Source: UBA10438 sp044238605
GTDB lineage: Bacteria; Bacteroidota; Ignavibacteria; Kapaibacteriales; Kapaibacteriaceae
NCBI GenBank assembly: GCA_044238605.1
Contig: JBIICY010000003.1
Location: 1-64,000, forward strand
Reading direction: 5' to 3'
DNA length: 64,000 bases
A program made the position numbers and the translations under genes. The notes under the pieces were generated by a model. That model saw nothing but the letters and a program-made list of their open reading frames with translations. It had not been told where the DNA came from and did not search any database. Of the stretch, positions 53,272 through 63,355 are shown one piece after another (the first letter of the stretch is position 1; each line of letters starts with the position of its first letter).

Positions 53272-55110
53272 CTAGGTACTCTGCTGGATAAAAAGCCGCA
53301 GCATGGCAAGGCGCCAGATAAAGAGGGCGTTTGATGTGTCGCCGTTTCGATATCGCTGAACGAGCTCGTGAACCTTGCGGGAATCAACGAATGTGTCCAG
53401 TTGGGACCAAGAGCCATCGAGTGTGTATGAGAGCGCACCACGAAGCCACTTGATGTGTCCGGGCGTGATGAATCCGGTCTTGTCTTTGCGATCGAGAATC
53501 TGGTCGGGCACGATTCCACGCATAGCCGCACGGAGCACACGCTTTGTTTCTCCCCTGTGCACCTTGTGCTCTGTTGGCATCGCAAACGAGAGGTCTACAA
53601 GACGATGATCGAGGAACGGCACACGAGACTCAATGCTGAAGGCCATCGAGTTAATGTCTTCTGTGTGCAGTAACGTAGGCAGCAACGTTACGCGAAGCAG
53701 GTTGTGCAGGAAGGCGTTCAGTCTCGAACCCGACGGGGTTGTGCAGCGAAGCGGGTAGGTTCCAGCCCCTTGCCGCATGATCCATGGATACGTGTGTCCA
53801 AACTCTGTCGTGTACAGATATTCTTCGCTGCGTGCAGCTGCAAGCAGACTCTTTGCCAGAACACTCACGCGTTTTGATGCGCCATAGCCTTGGCGCCGAC
53901 AGTGCGCCTGCAGCTCGGCATAGGCCTTGACGTATGAGCCTTCATTGATGTGCTCAGCAATAACACGGTACAGGGAATGCATGTAGCCGCCGAGTATCTC
54001 GTCGGACCCCTGTCCGTCCAGCACAACCTTAACTCCATTGCGGGCTGCAAGCCCCATGACGAAGTACTGGGAGATGTACGATGACGATGGCATCGGTGCA
54101 TCCATAAGCCCAACGATGGTGTCAAGAGCTTGGGCTACGTCTGTATCGGTCGGTGAGATCTCGCTGGGCTGAATCGTTGGATAGCGATTTAGAAGATGGC
54201 GGATATACGGGCGTTCATCTACATCGCCAGTGCCTGTGTAGTAGGCTGTGAATGTTCGAACCTCGTGCTCAGACGTCGAAGAAGCCAGCACACCTGCGAT
54301 TGACGTAGAATCGAGTCCACCGCTAAGGCACACCCCCATGGGTACGTCTCGACGCGATGTTATGCGTATTGAGTCGATGAACAGCTCGCGAAACCGTTCA
54401 GTGTTTTCCTCGAATGTATTGGTCGGATTCTCGTGTGTTGCAACATCTGCGTACTGCCAAATGCGCAATGAGCCGTTACTCCATTCAAGATTGTGCGATG
54501 CCGGAAGAGATAGGATGTCATTGAAGTACGTTTCTTCCCAATGATGCATCCAGCCGAGATACAGTCCACGCGCTACTTGTGCTTCGTTGAACCCACCGCG
54601 GAACAGCGGTGTGGACTTGAGTGCCTTGATCTCTGAGGCAAAGTAGAAACGTCCGTCACGAAAGCTGTAATGAAACGGCTTAATGCCAAACCGATCTCGG
54701 GAGCAGAACAGCGTTTTTGTGGCATCGTTCCAAATTGCAAATGCCCACATGCCGATGAACCGCTCAACTGCCTGATATCCCCAGTGAGCAATGGCAGTTA
54801 GAACAACTTCTGTATCGCCGGTAGTCGTGAAGCTATACCCAGCATCCTGCAATTCTTTGCGAAGTTCGACGTAATTGTACACTTCGCCGTTGAACGAAAT
54901 CGTGAGCTCGCCCCTTGACATCGGCTGATGCGAGGCTGCAGAAAGATCCAGAATGCTTAATCTGTTGTGTCCAAGAAACACAGCGCCGGACTGCCATGTA
55001 CCTCTGTGGTCGGGACCGCGATGGCTCATAGCAGCGAGCATCGCCGAACCAGCTGATACTAGTTCGTCGGATGAACGCGAAGTGTCAATTATGCCTGCTA
55101 TGCCGCACAT
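53272..55110 (-). CDS. asnB: Glutamine-hydrolysing asparagine synthase
   Basis: The 612-residue enzyme begins MCGIAGI, fixing the start, since Cys2 is the glutaminase nucleophile. The N-terminal glutaminase domain has RGPDHRG and SFNGEVYNY, and the synthetase domain has the PP-loop CLSGGLDST. AsnB-like proteins in glycan clusters may amidate sugars or peptides rather than make free asparagine. It is divergent from the heparinase-like gene with only 18 bp between starts. Confidence 0.92.
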   Translation of the reverse strand: MCGIAGIIDTSRSSDELVSAGSAMLAAMSHRGPDHRGTWQSGAVFLGHNRLSILDLSAASHQPMSRGELTISFNGEVYNYVELRKELQDAGYSFTTTGDTEVVLTAIAHWGYQAVERFIGMWAFAIWNDATKTLFCSRDRFGIKPFHYSFRDGRFYFASEIKALKSTPLFRGGFNEAQVARGLYLGWMHHWEETYFNDILSLPASHNLEWSNGSLRIWQYADVATHENPTNTFEENTERFRELFIDSIRITSRRDVPMGVCLSGGLDSTSIAGVLASSTSEHEVRTFTAYYTGTGDVDERPYIRHLLNRYPTIQPSEISPTDTDVAQALDTIVGLMDAPMPSSSYISQYFVMGLAARNGVKVVLDGQGSDEILGGYMHSLYRVIAEHINEGSYVKAYAELQAHCRRQGYGASKRVSVLAKSLLAAARSEEYLYTTEFGHTYPWIMRQGAGTYPLRCTTPSGSRLNAFLHNLLRVTLLPTLLHTEDINSMAFSIESRVPFLDHRLVDLSFAMPTEHKVHRGETKRVLRAAMRGIVPDQILDRKDKTGFITPGHIKWLRGALSYTLDGSWSQLDTFVDSRKVHELVQRYRNGDTSNALFIWRLAMLRLFIQQST

Positions 55111-55128
55111 GAATGCCGAAACTACGGA

Positions 55129-56877
55129 ATGCGCTACATTGTGTTGATGAACATGTCGTGGAAACTTCGAATTCTTCTCGGACCAATGAAGCAGTTCATT
55201 GGTCCCAAGATCGTTGAGGCCGTTTCTCGGATTCCGGAGAAACTGCGGTTTTCAACGCGCAGGGTTGTATCCATTCACGAGGGACTTCACACTGTGGCCG
55301 GTGTTATGCCACTACCTTCGGCGTCATGGTTCCGTGCGCATTCATCGCAAGTTCTCGACTTTGCCCTGTCGATGCAGAAGGGTACCGTATCTGCATACGG
55401 AGTGCATACGTGGACTGTTGGCGACCCAGATCCGCAGGGCCAGGACATTCGCTCTGTTCATGAACTTAGCCGAATGCATCACTGGTGTGCATACGCGTTA
55501 GCAGCTCACATCGAGCCGCAGCACACTCGGCACTGGGCTGCTCAGTTTGAGCGGGAAGTAGCCGCATTCAACGCTTCGTACGATAGGTCTAGTGTGCACT
55601 GGCAGTTTCCGATGGGTAATGCGCTTCGTGTGTTTTCGATGCTTGTTGCATGGGACTGGCTGCAGCGCAGTGGGTATCAGAATGCAGATACAGACCGAAT
55701 GATTGCAGCACGTGCTGCAGAACATGGAGTTGCCGTCTACCTCCAACGGGAATCAAAAGGAGGCTTGTCCACATCGCATTATGCAGCGAATCTGATTGGA
55801 CTGCTTGCCGTTGACACATACGTGAAGGGCGCTACAGCATTGCCGCCGTTAGCGTCATTCATCAGACGTGAGGTGCAGCGGGAAGCATGCCGGCAGTTCC
55901 TGCAGGACGGCATGGTGCAGGAAGCCAGCACCGGATACCATCGGCATGTGGTAGACATATTTATGTTGATGGCCGTTCTCTATCGAGGTAGCGGACAGAC
56001 TGTGCCGGAAGATCTTTTGCCTGCTCTCGAGAAGGGGCTTGATGCACTGCGTACTCTAGAGTCCATCGGAATGCCGCTCATTGGTGATAATGATGACGGC
56101 ATGGCGATGAAGCTCACAGGCTTTGCCCCAGATACGGCACTGACCTACGATTTTGCAGCGCTGCTCGGTGTTACGCCTGCCCTGAATGAGCCGTACACAT
56201 CCTTCCCCGACTTCGGCCTGGATGTATGGAAGGGGCAGCTGTTTGACGTTACGCTTCGGAACGGACACGTAGGGCAGTTTGGTAAGGGCGGGCATGCCCA
56301 TCATGATCAGAATTCTATCACAGTGTCGGTTCAGGGGAGCCCCCTTATCATCGATCCCGGAACGTCGCTGTACACCTATTCCGAGCAGGTGCGCAACCAG
56401 GAACGGTCGGTGCATGCGCATGCAACGATGTGGCCCGTAGATATCGAGCAGGGATACATCCACCCGGGAGCCGAGGGATTGTTCTGGCTCCCGTCGTTTG
56501 ATGTAGACTCCAGTGTGCTCGAACGCAATGCCATGCGGTGGAAGGGGCGGGTAGTGCATGCGAGCGGCGTTGCTCATACGCGTGAGGTTCAGTTGCCGAA
56601 TGCAGCAGATGAGATTCACTGCACAGATCTGATGCATCTTAACGGCGTTCCATACGATGCAGAGCTGCTGTTTCCCCTGGCACCCGAGGTACTTGTTGAT
56701 CTGCACGATGATCATGCGATCCTTACAACAGGCCGTGCGCGTATTGTTCTCCAATGGCAAGGGGGCACGGGGTCCGTTCGGCAGAACACTATTGCCCCTG
56801 CATTTGCAAACCCTCGGTTGAGCAAGATGCTTGTGCTCACCGGAAATACCCTCTCATGGGTGCTCCGCAGGAGCTAA
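55129..56877 (+). CDS. Heparinase II/III-like polysaccharide lyase family protein
   Basis: This 582-residue protein has an all-alpha toroid N-terminal half (for example MHHWCAYALAA, STSHYAANLIGLL) and a C-terminal heparinase II/III-like beta domain. Catalytic-type residues are in HAHHDQNSITV and IDPGTSLYTYSE. The start could also be ATG 55147 or 55153. No clear signal peptide is seen. Homologues are usual in exopolysaccharide loci beside asnB and wzx. Confidence 0.83.
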   Translation: MRYIVLMNMSWKLRILLGPMKQFIGPKIVEAVSRIPEKLRFSTRRVVSIHEGLHTVAGVMPLPSASWFRAHSSQVLDFALSMQKGTVSAYGVHTWTVGDPDPQGQDIRSVHELSRMHHWCAYALAAHIEPQHTRHWAAQFEREVAAFNASYDRSSVHWQFPMGNALRVFSMLVAWDWLQRSGYQNADTDRMIAARAAEHGVAVYLQRESKGGLSTSHYAANLIGLLAVDTYVKGATALPPLASFIRREVQREACRQFLQDGMVQEASTGYHRHVVDIFMLMAVLYRGSGQTVPEDLLPALEKGLDALRTLESIGMPLIGDNDDGMAMKLTGFAPDTALTYDFAALLGVTPALNEPYTSFPDFGLDVWKGQLFDVTLRNGHVGQFGKGGHAHHDQNSITVSVQGSPLIIDPGTSLYTYSEQVRNQERSVHAHATMWPVDIEQGYIHPGAEGLFWLPSFDVDSSVLERNAMRWKGRVVHASGVAHTREVQLPNAADEIHCTDLMHLNGVPYDAELLFPLAPEVLVDLHDDHAILTTGRARIVLQWQGGTGSVRQNTIAPAFANPRLSKMLVLTGNTLSWVLRRS

Positions 56878-56886
56878 ATTCGCACC

Positions 56887-58221
56887 ATGAAGCTCTCCGA
56901 GCACCTTGGTAAGATTACGTGGTCGTTAGCCGACAAGCTCCTGTATGTTGGGTACGGGTTCGTGCAGTTCATGCAGATCAATGCGCTGCATAGCGGGAAT
57001 ATGGGCGATCACGATCTTGCTACGACCACGTACGGAATGTTTACCCTGATTGTAACCCTGAACACATGGGTTACGATGATCGCAGACGGGTCGGCACTTG
57101 CCGGCATCATTCAGTTCGGGGTTCACAAGGAAGACCGTAAGCGGGTGAACATGCTGGCTGTGATGATCTATGGGGCAATTGTAGCCTTCGCCGGACTGCT
57201 CTTCTACGGACTTGCAGGAGTTATCGAACATTCGCTTCATATCGACGGTTTCCCCGTTGTTGCAGCATGGCTGCCGATATACCTGATTCTTACCATGCCT
57301 CGAATGATCTGTTTGAAGATTCTTTTGCGTGACATGGGGATGCGGCAGATCTTTATTGCCGATGCCGTATGGTTTGGCGTTAGAACGCTGATGACGGTGA
57401 TGGCAATGAATGCCAATTCGCTTGTGCGGCTCGAAGACATCCTGATGATCGACCTCGTTGGTATGGGAGCATGCTCACTGGTTATGCTGATTCTGACCTG
57501 GAGGCAGCTTGAGTTCTCATGGTCCGGCTCGATGTCTCTTGGAAGGTATCTGAAGTATGGTGTGCCGCTTTCACTCGCAGGTGCGCTCAGCACAGCTCCG
57601 AGAATGCTTGATGTCTATGTTATCGCCATGTTTTTTGGTGTAGGCGTGGTTGGTATCTATAATCCTGCAAAGAACCTTTACCGCATTTTCGAGCAGGCAT
57701 ATGATGCCGTCGTGACCTTGCTCTATCCTGCGGCGGTGAGGATGTTCAGTCAGAACCGCATGTCGGATCTGCAGATCCTCATAACAAAGGCCATCAGCTT
57801 TACGCTTCTTCCAACGCTGGTAGCCGTGGTTGTACTCGAGCTTGGTCTTGGCGAGTTTTTGATTGACATGCTGCTGCCGCAGTACCACGAGGTTGTTGGG
57901 CACTTTAACGTCCTCACAATAGCCGCGCTGGCAATGCCCTTCGGGCTGATGGCAGGTGTTATTCAAGCAATGGGGCGCAGTACACCCTTGTTGGTCTACT
58001 CTGCTATGAGCGTAGTTGCGTCTATGGCCGTTCTTTTCATCGTTGGGTATTCAGGTAATCCAGATTGGATCGGACTTGGGCTTGTAACCTTCACTGTGGT
58101 GTCGGGCGCTCTCTACATGAATCATGTCAGAAAAGAGATCCACATACCTCTTAAGGCGCTTACTCGAGCCCTTGACGACGTTCGTGTAAGCTTGTCTGGG
58201 CGCATGAAAGGAAAACAATGA
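56887..58221 (+). CDS. Wzx-like polysaccharide flippase (MOP superfamily)
   Basis: This 444-residue protein has about 12 to 14 hydrophobic segments through its length and the MOP-superfamily style of a short polar start followed by paired helices. It should flip undecaprenyl-linked repeat units across the inner membrane. It follows the heparinase-like gene by 9 bp and overlaps the next start by 4 bp. No Wzy polymerase is evident nearby. Confidence 0.82.
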   Translation: MKLSEHLGKITWSLADKLLYVGYGFVQFMQINALHSGNMGDHDLATTTYGMFTLIVTLNTWVTMIADGSALAGIIQFGVHKEDRKRVNMLAVMIYGAIVAFAGLLFYGLAGVIEHSLHIDGFPVVAAWLPIYLILTMPRMICLKILLRDMGMRQIFIADAVWFGVRTLMTVMAMNANSLVRLEDILMIDLVGMGACSLVMLILTWRQLEFSWSGSMSLGRYLKYGVPLSLAGALSTAPRMLDVYVIAMFFGVGVVGIYNPAKNLYRIFEQAYDAVVTLLYPAAVRMFSQNRMSDLQILITKAISFTLLPTLVAVVVLELGLGEFLIDMLLPQYHEVVGHFNVLTIAALAMPFGLMAGVIQAMGRSTPLLVYSAMSVVASMAVLFIVGYSGNPDWIGLGLVTFTVVSGALYMNHVRKEIHIPLKALTRALDDVRVSLSGRMKGKQ

Positions 58222-59000
58222 TGTGGATGCAAATCATCCTCGTAAAGCGCGCGCTGCTTCACAAGCCCCTTGCATGGATAGTACGATTGTTATTGGCAAC
58301 GGGGCTTCTTGTTGCTTCGCTGGTCTACTGGTGGGTGAATACCTCTGTTCTGCATGATCTGCAACGCCAAGCTCAGCAGCTTACCATCGATGTAGTTGTT
58401 CTGCCCGATGCAGAGCAATCGCTGGTAGAGGAATGCGCGGCGAATATGCGGCGCAGGCCGGATGTTGCTTCTGTGACACTGCTTGATTCACGCACCGTTT
58501 GGATGCTCTTTCAGCAAGAGCTCGGTGTGCAGTCATCAGGATTAACCGATGTAGCATCCATGCCGAATGTTATCCAAGTGCAGCTTGATGGCAGTTGGGC
58601 TTCAGCACAGCGCGCTAAGGCCGTTCAGAATCATGTCTATGCAGTCCACCAGGGTGTTGTGGAGCGAGTCCTAATCCCAAGACAGGCATTTCTAGAGATC
58701 GACGCCAAGCGTGATAACGTACTGCTTGCACGTACGATCGGAACACCTGTTTTGCTATTGCTGGCATTTGCGGCCTGCATGCTTTCGCTGCAACCATTGT
58801 ACGGCTTGATCATTTCGCGAGATGTCCATCAAGTGCTGGGAATCAATGCCCGCCGGGGCATAGCAACAATGGCAGCTCTTGCTACACTGCTGATTCTTGT
58901 AACAGCTGGGTTGTCAACGACTGCAGTGATGTATGCAGGAAAGCCCCTTCAGCAGAATATTCCATGGCTAATAGACTTCTTAACGGCCATTGGAGTATAG
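58218..59000 (+). CDS. FtsX-like membrane protein without FtsE
   Basis: This 260-residue protein has an N-terminal helix (about 19-41). An extracytoplasmic domain of about 120 residues follows, with an FtsX-like pattern (IDVVVLPDAEQ, then VASVTLLDSRTVWMLFQQELG). Two to three more helices follow near residues 175-250. FtsX is normally about 300 residues with four helices and pairs with the ATPase FtsE; no ABC ATPase is near. I call it FtsX-like on layout. It overlaps the LptF/G gene by 37 bp. Confidence 0.55.
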   Translation: MMWMQIILVKRALLHKPLAWIVRLLLATGLLVASLVYWWVNTSVLHDLQRQAQQLTIDVVVLPDAEQSLVEECAANMRRRPDVASVTLLDSRTVWMLFQQELGVQSSGLTDVASMPNVIQVQLDGSWASAQRAKAVQNHVYAVHQGVVERVLIPRQAFLEIDAKRDNVLLARTIGTPVLLLLAFAACMLSLQPLYGLIISRDVHQVLGINARRGIATMAALATLLILVTAGLSTTAVMYAGKPLQQNIPWLIDFLTAIGV

Positions 59001-60085
59001 CCATCAAGATCCTTACACGATATGTTCTCCGTCAGTACCTGGCAACAGTCCTGTTTGCGCTGATGGCCCTGAGTCTGTTGTTCGTGTTAGTGGATCTGTT
59101 CGACCGGCTGGATAAGTTTCTCGATCACAAGACACCTGGGTTGATCGTGGTGGACTATTACCTTGCCTATCTGCCGCAGATAGTAGAGCTCATCACGCCT
59201 ATTGCTATCATGCTCTCAGGTCTGTTTTCTATTGGCCGATTGAGTAATCAAAATGAGATCACGGCGATGCGTGCTGGCGGAATGAGCACTATGCGGCTAC
59301 TGATGCCGGTGCTTGCTGCCGGTGCGATCTTCAGTGCAGCACAGATCTATTTTAACGGCTGGTACGTGCCCATGTCGAGTCGTACAAAAGTGGAAATTGA
59401 ACGACGCTATCTGGGCAGTGATGCTGGCCGGAACGTCCTTAACGACCTTTCGTTCCGCGAACAGCCCACCATGAACATTTCGATATCACGGTATGATATC
59501 GACGCTCGACAAGGGAATGGCGTTACGATTGAAGAGTTTACGTCAATCGATCATCCACGGATGATATCACAGTGGGAGGTTGGTACGATCACGTGGGACA
59601 GCACGACATCCACATGGATCGGCAGGGGAATTGTGCGGCGCTGGTTCGAAGATGATTCGGTAAGAATCATGGCTATGCAGGAAGCACGAATCCCTTTTAC
59701 GACGCAGCATCAGGAGATCATGCGCCTGCAGCAGTCTACCGATGAGATGACGTTTACGGAACTGGAGCAGCACATTAGAACCCTTCAAAAAGGGGGCAAA
59801 CAGACTCGAGTTCTGGAGATCGATCTTGCAGGACAGTGGGCATTTCCATTTGTAAATGTCATTGTAATACTGTTGACAGCCCCGTTCGCAGCCGTCCGTA
59901 AACGTGGAGGTGTTGCGGTGAATATTTCTATTGCGATGATCGTTTCTATCACGTATATCGCATTTGCGAAGATCGGCCAGGCAATCGGTGCAACTACTGA
60001 CGTGCCTGCGTGGATCGTAGGGTGGAGTTCGAATTTCATGTTTGGAGTAATCGGATTAGGCGTTTTGTATCGTTTCCGCAAATAG
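58964..60085 (+). CDS. LptF/LptG-family (YjgP/YjgQ) permease
   Basis: The 373-residue protein has three helices at each end (TRYVLRQYLATVLFALMALS, then two more; FVNVIVILLTAPFAAVRKRG and on) and a periplasmic beta-jellyroll between (about 120-285). This is the permease plan of the LPS export complex LptB2FG. The conserved EITAMRAGGMS coupling segment is present. Whether it is LptF or LptG cannot be told. It indicates an LPS-bearing outer membrane. Confidence 0.88.
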   Translation: MANRLLNGHWSIAIKILTRYVLRQYLATVLFALMALSLLFVLVDLFDRLDKFLDHKTPGLIVVDYYLAYLPQIVELITPIAIMLSGLFSIGRLSNQNEITAMRAGGMSTMRLLMPVLAAGAIFSAAQIYFNGWYVPMSSRTKVEIERRYLGSDAGRNVLNDLSFREQPTMNISISRYDIDARQGNGVTIEEFTSIDHPRMISQWEVGTITWDSTTSTWIGRGIVRRWFEDDSVRIMAMQEARIPFTTQHQEIMRLQQSTDEMTFTELEQHIRTLQKGGKQTRVLEIDLAGQWAFPFVNVIVILLTAPFAAVRKRGGVAVNISIAMIVSITYIAFAKIGQAIGATTDVPAWIVGWSSNFMFGVIGLGVLYRFRK

Positions 60086-60100
60086 AGTACTGTTCATCAC

Positions 60101-63100
60101 ATGTTCACGTTTGCCATCCTTGTCATGCTGCTGTTTGTGTCCTACCGGCTTCCGGCACAGGTGTTTGGGCTCGTGACGCCAAGTCAGTCGGGGATATGGT
60201 TTCGTAACGACATCAAAGAATCTGATAGTTCAAACATCCTGGTCGATTTCTACATGTTCAATGGTGGCGGTGTTGCCACCGGCGATCTAGATCAGGATGG
60301 TCTGCTCGACATCATCTTTACGAGCACACAGAAGGGGCTCGCATTCTACAAGAACGAAGGAAGTTGGAAGTTTGCCGACCGAACGCGTGAATCCGGTCTG
60401 ATACTTCCTGATACATCGCAGAATACCGGTGTGCTCATTGCAGATCTGAATACTGACGGTCTGCTTGATGTATACGTCTCCCGACGATACGCCAAGAACC
60501 GCGTCTTCATCAATCAGGGACGCGGGGAGTTTCGAGACGAAACGGACATCAGCCCCCTTGGGATACATGCATACACGACACAAGCGGTACAGATTGATTA
60601 CGATCGTGACGGCGACCTGGACCTGATGCTCATCAACAGCGGCGAACCGAGAAGAAAGGGGTATATCAACCCAGGCGTCTCTGACATACTGATGAGAAAT
60701 GACGGTCAAGGACGCTATACTGATGTGTCGCAAACAGCAGGTGTAACGGACAAAGGATATGGCCTCTCAGCCAGTGTGGGTGATCTCGACGAAGACGGTT
60801 GGCCCGATGTCTATGTTGCCAACGATTTCGAAGAGCGCGACAAGATCTGGCTGAACCAACGTAATGGAATCTTCGAAGAGGTTGCCTCTCGGCGGCTCTC
60901 GAATATGTCATGGGCTTCTATGGGCAGCGACATAGCAGACATCAATGCAGACGGTCTGCTCGACGTAGTCACTGTAGATATGCTTCCGCGTGATAACTAT
61001 CGCCGGCAGACCCAGCTGGGAGGAATGTCGATCTATGGTCCATTCTTCGACTCACTACAGAGAGTGCAGAACACGCTGCAGCTTAATCGTGGAAGCGGTC
61101 AGTTCATCAACATCGCACACATGGCGGGTATCTCTGCAACTGATTGGAGCTGGTCTGTACTTGCACAGGATTACGATCTGGATACGGACGTAGACCTGCT
61201 CATAACCAATGGTACCAAACGCGATCTCGGCGATCAGGATTTTGCCTACAACTTCCTTTCGAATCCTAGGAACTACCAAACGGATGCGTATAAGTCGATG
61301 CCGTCTACACGGCTACCGAACTGCTACTTCAACAATAGGGGCGGTGCCGGCAATCATCTCCTCTTCGATGAGCAATCTGCTCTAAGTGGATTGTCTGATT
61401 CGATCATTTCCAACGGTGCTGCCTTTGCAGATCTCGATAACGACGGCGATATGGACGTTGTTATCAACAACACTGATACCGTTGCATTTGTCTATCAAAA
61501 TCAATCAATCGAGCAAGGTAACAAACGTTGGTCAGGCCTTGTGCTGCGCGATGGCACACGCAACGTGAATGGCATAGGATCCCACATTACCTGGAGCATC
61601 TCGTCGCCAACGGCGCAACGCACTATCGTGCAGGAGTGCTATGCCGTGCGAGGCTTTCAGTCGGCATCAGATCCTCGGCTTGTGGTTGCTCTGGGACCAT
61701 CAGAGAAGGTAGACAGCATCATGGTTCGATGGCCTAATGGCACGTCAACTGTTGTACGCTCTGTGGCCTCGATGGCCTACACCAAGATTTCCCTTGCCGA
61801 GACGAATCCTGCATCGCAAGCAACAGGGGATGCAGATCAGGCACGTGCCGTAAAGCCCCTTTACGTGCGCATGCCCGACACACTGTTGCCGTACCGTCAC
61901 AGAGAAAACTCCTATGATGACTTCAAACGTGAGCGGCTGCTTCCGTATCGTTTTTCGAAGGACGGTCCAGCGATGGCCGTGGGTGATGTGAACGGCGACA
62001 AGATCCCCGACCTCATCACTGCTGGAGCAAAGTACCAGCCTACACAGTGCTTCCTGCAGCTTCCGAATGGAACATTCGAACCCTTCGATGCCGGCCTTGA
62101 CGATGCCGTTGAGTCGGAGGATATCGATCTGGTGTTGGTGGATATTGATAACGATAAAGACCTTGACCTCGTAGTAGTGACAGGGGGCTCGGAGTTCGAA
62201 CCCGACGATGTTGAGTTGCACGACCGTGTGTATCGGAACAACGGTAAGGGTGTCTTTGCGCGTCTACCCGAAGAGCTCGCTACCACTGTTGCTGGATCGT
62301 GCGTGGTTTCAGCAGACATGGATCGGGACGGAGACAATGACCTTTTCATCGGAGGCAGAGTTGTTCCGGGGCGATTCCCAGAACTGGCGCCGAGTGCGCT
62401 GTACGCTAATGTGAAGGGGCATTTTGTGGATGTCACGGACAGTCTCGCTCCTGGACTTCGCTTTGCGGGAATGACGTCTTCTGCTCTGTGGGTAGACATC
62501 GACAATGACAATGATCAGGACCTCGTCGTGGTGGGCGAATGGATGGCGCCACGTGTATGGCGCAATACGAAAGGCCGGTTTGCAGAGGCAACTACGGAGC
62601 TGGGACTCGACTCACTTCTCGGATGGTGGGCCGTTGTGAGGGCCGCTGATATCGACGGAGATGGTGATCAAGACCTCCTTCTGGGCAATAACGGAACGAA
62701 CTGTCAGTTTGCCCCCTTACCCTCATCACCAATTGAGTGCTTCGCCGCAGACTACGATGACAACGGGTCTCTGGATCCGCTTGTGTTTCGCTATGTAGAG
62801 GGAAAACTCGTCCCGACTCGGGGCCGGTCTACCATCACATCGCACATGCCCACGCTTACGCGCAAGTTCACAACGTATGCTGCCTTTGCCGAGGCAACGA
62901 TTAACGATATCCTTACCAAAGAGCAACAGGCAGCTTCGACGCATCTCGTTGTCAAGACGTTCCATTCAGGAATCCTTCGGAACAATGGGGGTGCATTTAC
63001 ATTTGAGCCATTCCCAGACATTGCTCAGGCCGCTCCGATAAAAGATATGCTTGCAGATGACGTCGATGGTGACGGCGACGTAGATATCATCGCCATTGGC

Positions 63101-63331
63101 AATACGCGGACGGCTGACGGGGATAACATTGGCTACGACGGTGGTATCGGGGTTGTGCTGAAGAACACCGGTGCCGGCAGGTTCACACCAATGCCTGCAA
63201 GTGAAAGTGGCCTGGCAATTCATCGAGAATGTCGCAGAATCGTCCGAATTCCCCGGCAAGCCGGAAAACCGTTGATTGCGATAACAACAAATTCATCCAC
63301 TCCAGTGCTTTTGGGAACACCAGTTGAGTAA
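60101..63331 (+). CDS. CRTAC1-family secreted protein with FG-GAP repeats and an ASPIC/UnbV domain
   Basis: This 1076-residue protein has a signal peptide (about 1-20). It carries at least fourteen calcium-binding FG-GAP/VCBS strands of the type D-x-D-x-D-G-x-x-D (GDLDQDGLLD, ADLDNDGDMD, ADIDGDGDQD). An ASPIC/UnbV domain (about 480-560) contains GSHITW and VRWPNGTSTVV. Two beta-propellers probably flank it. The family is extracellular and poorly understood, with adhesion or carbohydrate roles suggested. The haloperoxidase-like gene follows after 24 bp. Confidence 0.87.
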   Translation: MFTFAILVMLLFVSYRLPAQVFGLVTPSQSGIWFRNDIKESDSSNILVDFYMFNGGGVATGDLDQDGLLDIIFTSTQKGLAFYKNEGSWKFADRTRESGLILPDTSQNTGVLIADLNTDGLLDVYVSRRYAKNRVFINQGRGEFRDETDISPLGIHAYTTQAVQIDYDRDGDLDLMLINSGEPRRKGYINPGVSDILMRNDGQGRYTDVSQTAGVTDKGYGLSASVGDLDEDGWPDVYVANDFEERDKIWLNQRNGIFEEVASRRLSNMSWASMGSDIADINADGLLDVVTVDMLPRDNYRRQTQLGGMSIYGPFFDSLQRVQNTLQLNRGSGQFINIAHMAGISATDWSWSVLAQDYDLDTDVDLLITNGTKRDLGDQDFAYNFLSNPRNYQTDAYKSMPSTRLPNCYFNNRGGAGNHLLFDEQSALSGLSDSIISNGAAFADLDNDGDMDVVINNTDTVAFVYQNQSIEQGNKRWSGLVLRDGTRNVNGIGSHITWSISSPTAQRTIVQECYAVRGFQSASDPRLVVALGPSEKVDSIMVRWPNGTSTVVRSVASMAYTKISLAETNPASQATGDADQARAVKPLYVRMPDTLLPYRHRENSYDDFKRERLLPYRFSKDGPAMAVGDVNGDKIPDLITAGAKYQPTQCFLQLPNGTFEPFDAGLDDAVESEDIDLVLVDIDNDKDLDLVVVTGGSEFEPDDVELHDRVYRNNGKGVFARLPEELATTVAGSCVVSADMDRDGDNDLFIGGRVVPGRFPELAPSALYANVKGHFVDVTDSLAPGLRFAGMTSSALWVDIDNDNDQDLVVVGEWMAPRVWRNTKGRFAEATTELGLDSLLGWWAVVRAADIDGDGDQDLLLGNNGTNCQFAPLPSSPIECFAADYDDNGSLDPLVFRYVEGKLVPTRGRSTITSHMPTLTRKFTTYAAFAEATINDILTKEQQAASTHLVVKTFHSGILRNNGGAFTFEPFPDIAQAAPIKDMLADDVDGDGDVDIIAIGNTRTADGDNIGYDGGIGVVLKNTGAGRFTPMPASESGLAIHRECRRIVRIPRQAGKPLIAITTNSSTPVLLGTPVE

Positions 63332-63355
63332 GGCTCAAAAGCGTAGTTTTGCCAC

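Noticed and set aside
56056..56760. 234-codon open frame on the minus strand
   Set aside because: It is antisense to the heparinase-like gene, Cys/His-rich and without recognisable motifs.
61912..62511. 199-codon Ser/Arg-rich frame on the minus strand
   Set aside because: It mirrors the Asp/Gly repeats of the CRTAC1 gene on the other strand; composition is a by-product.
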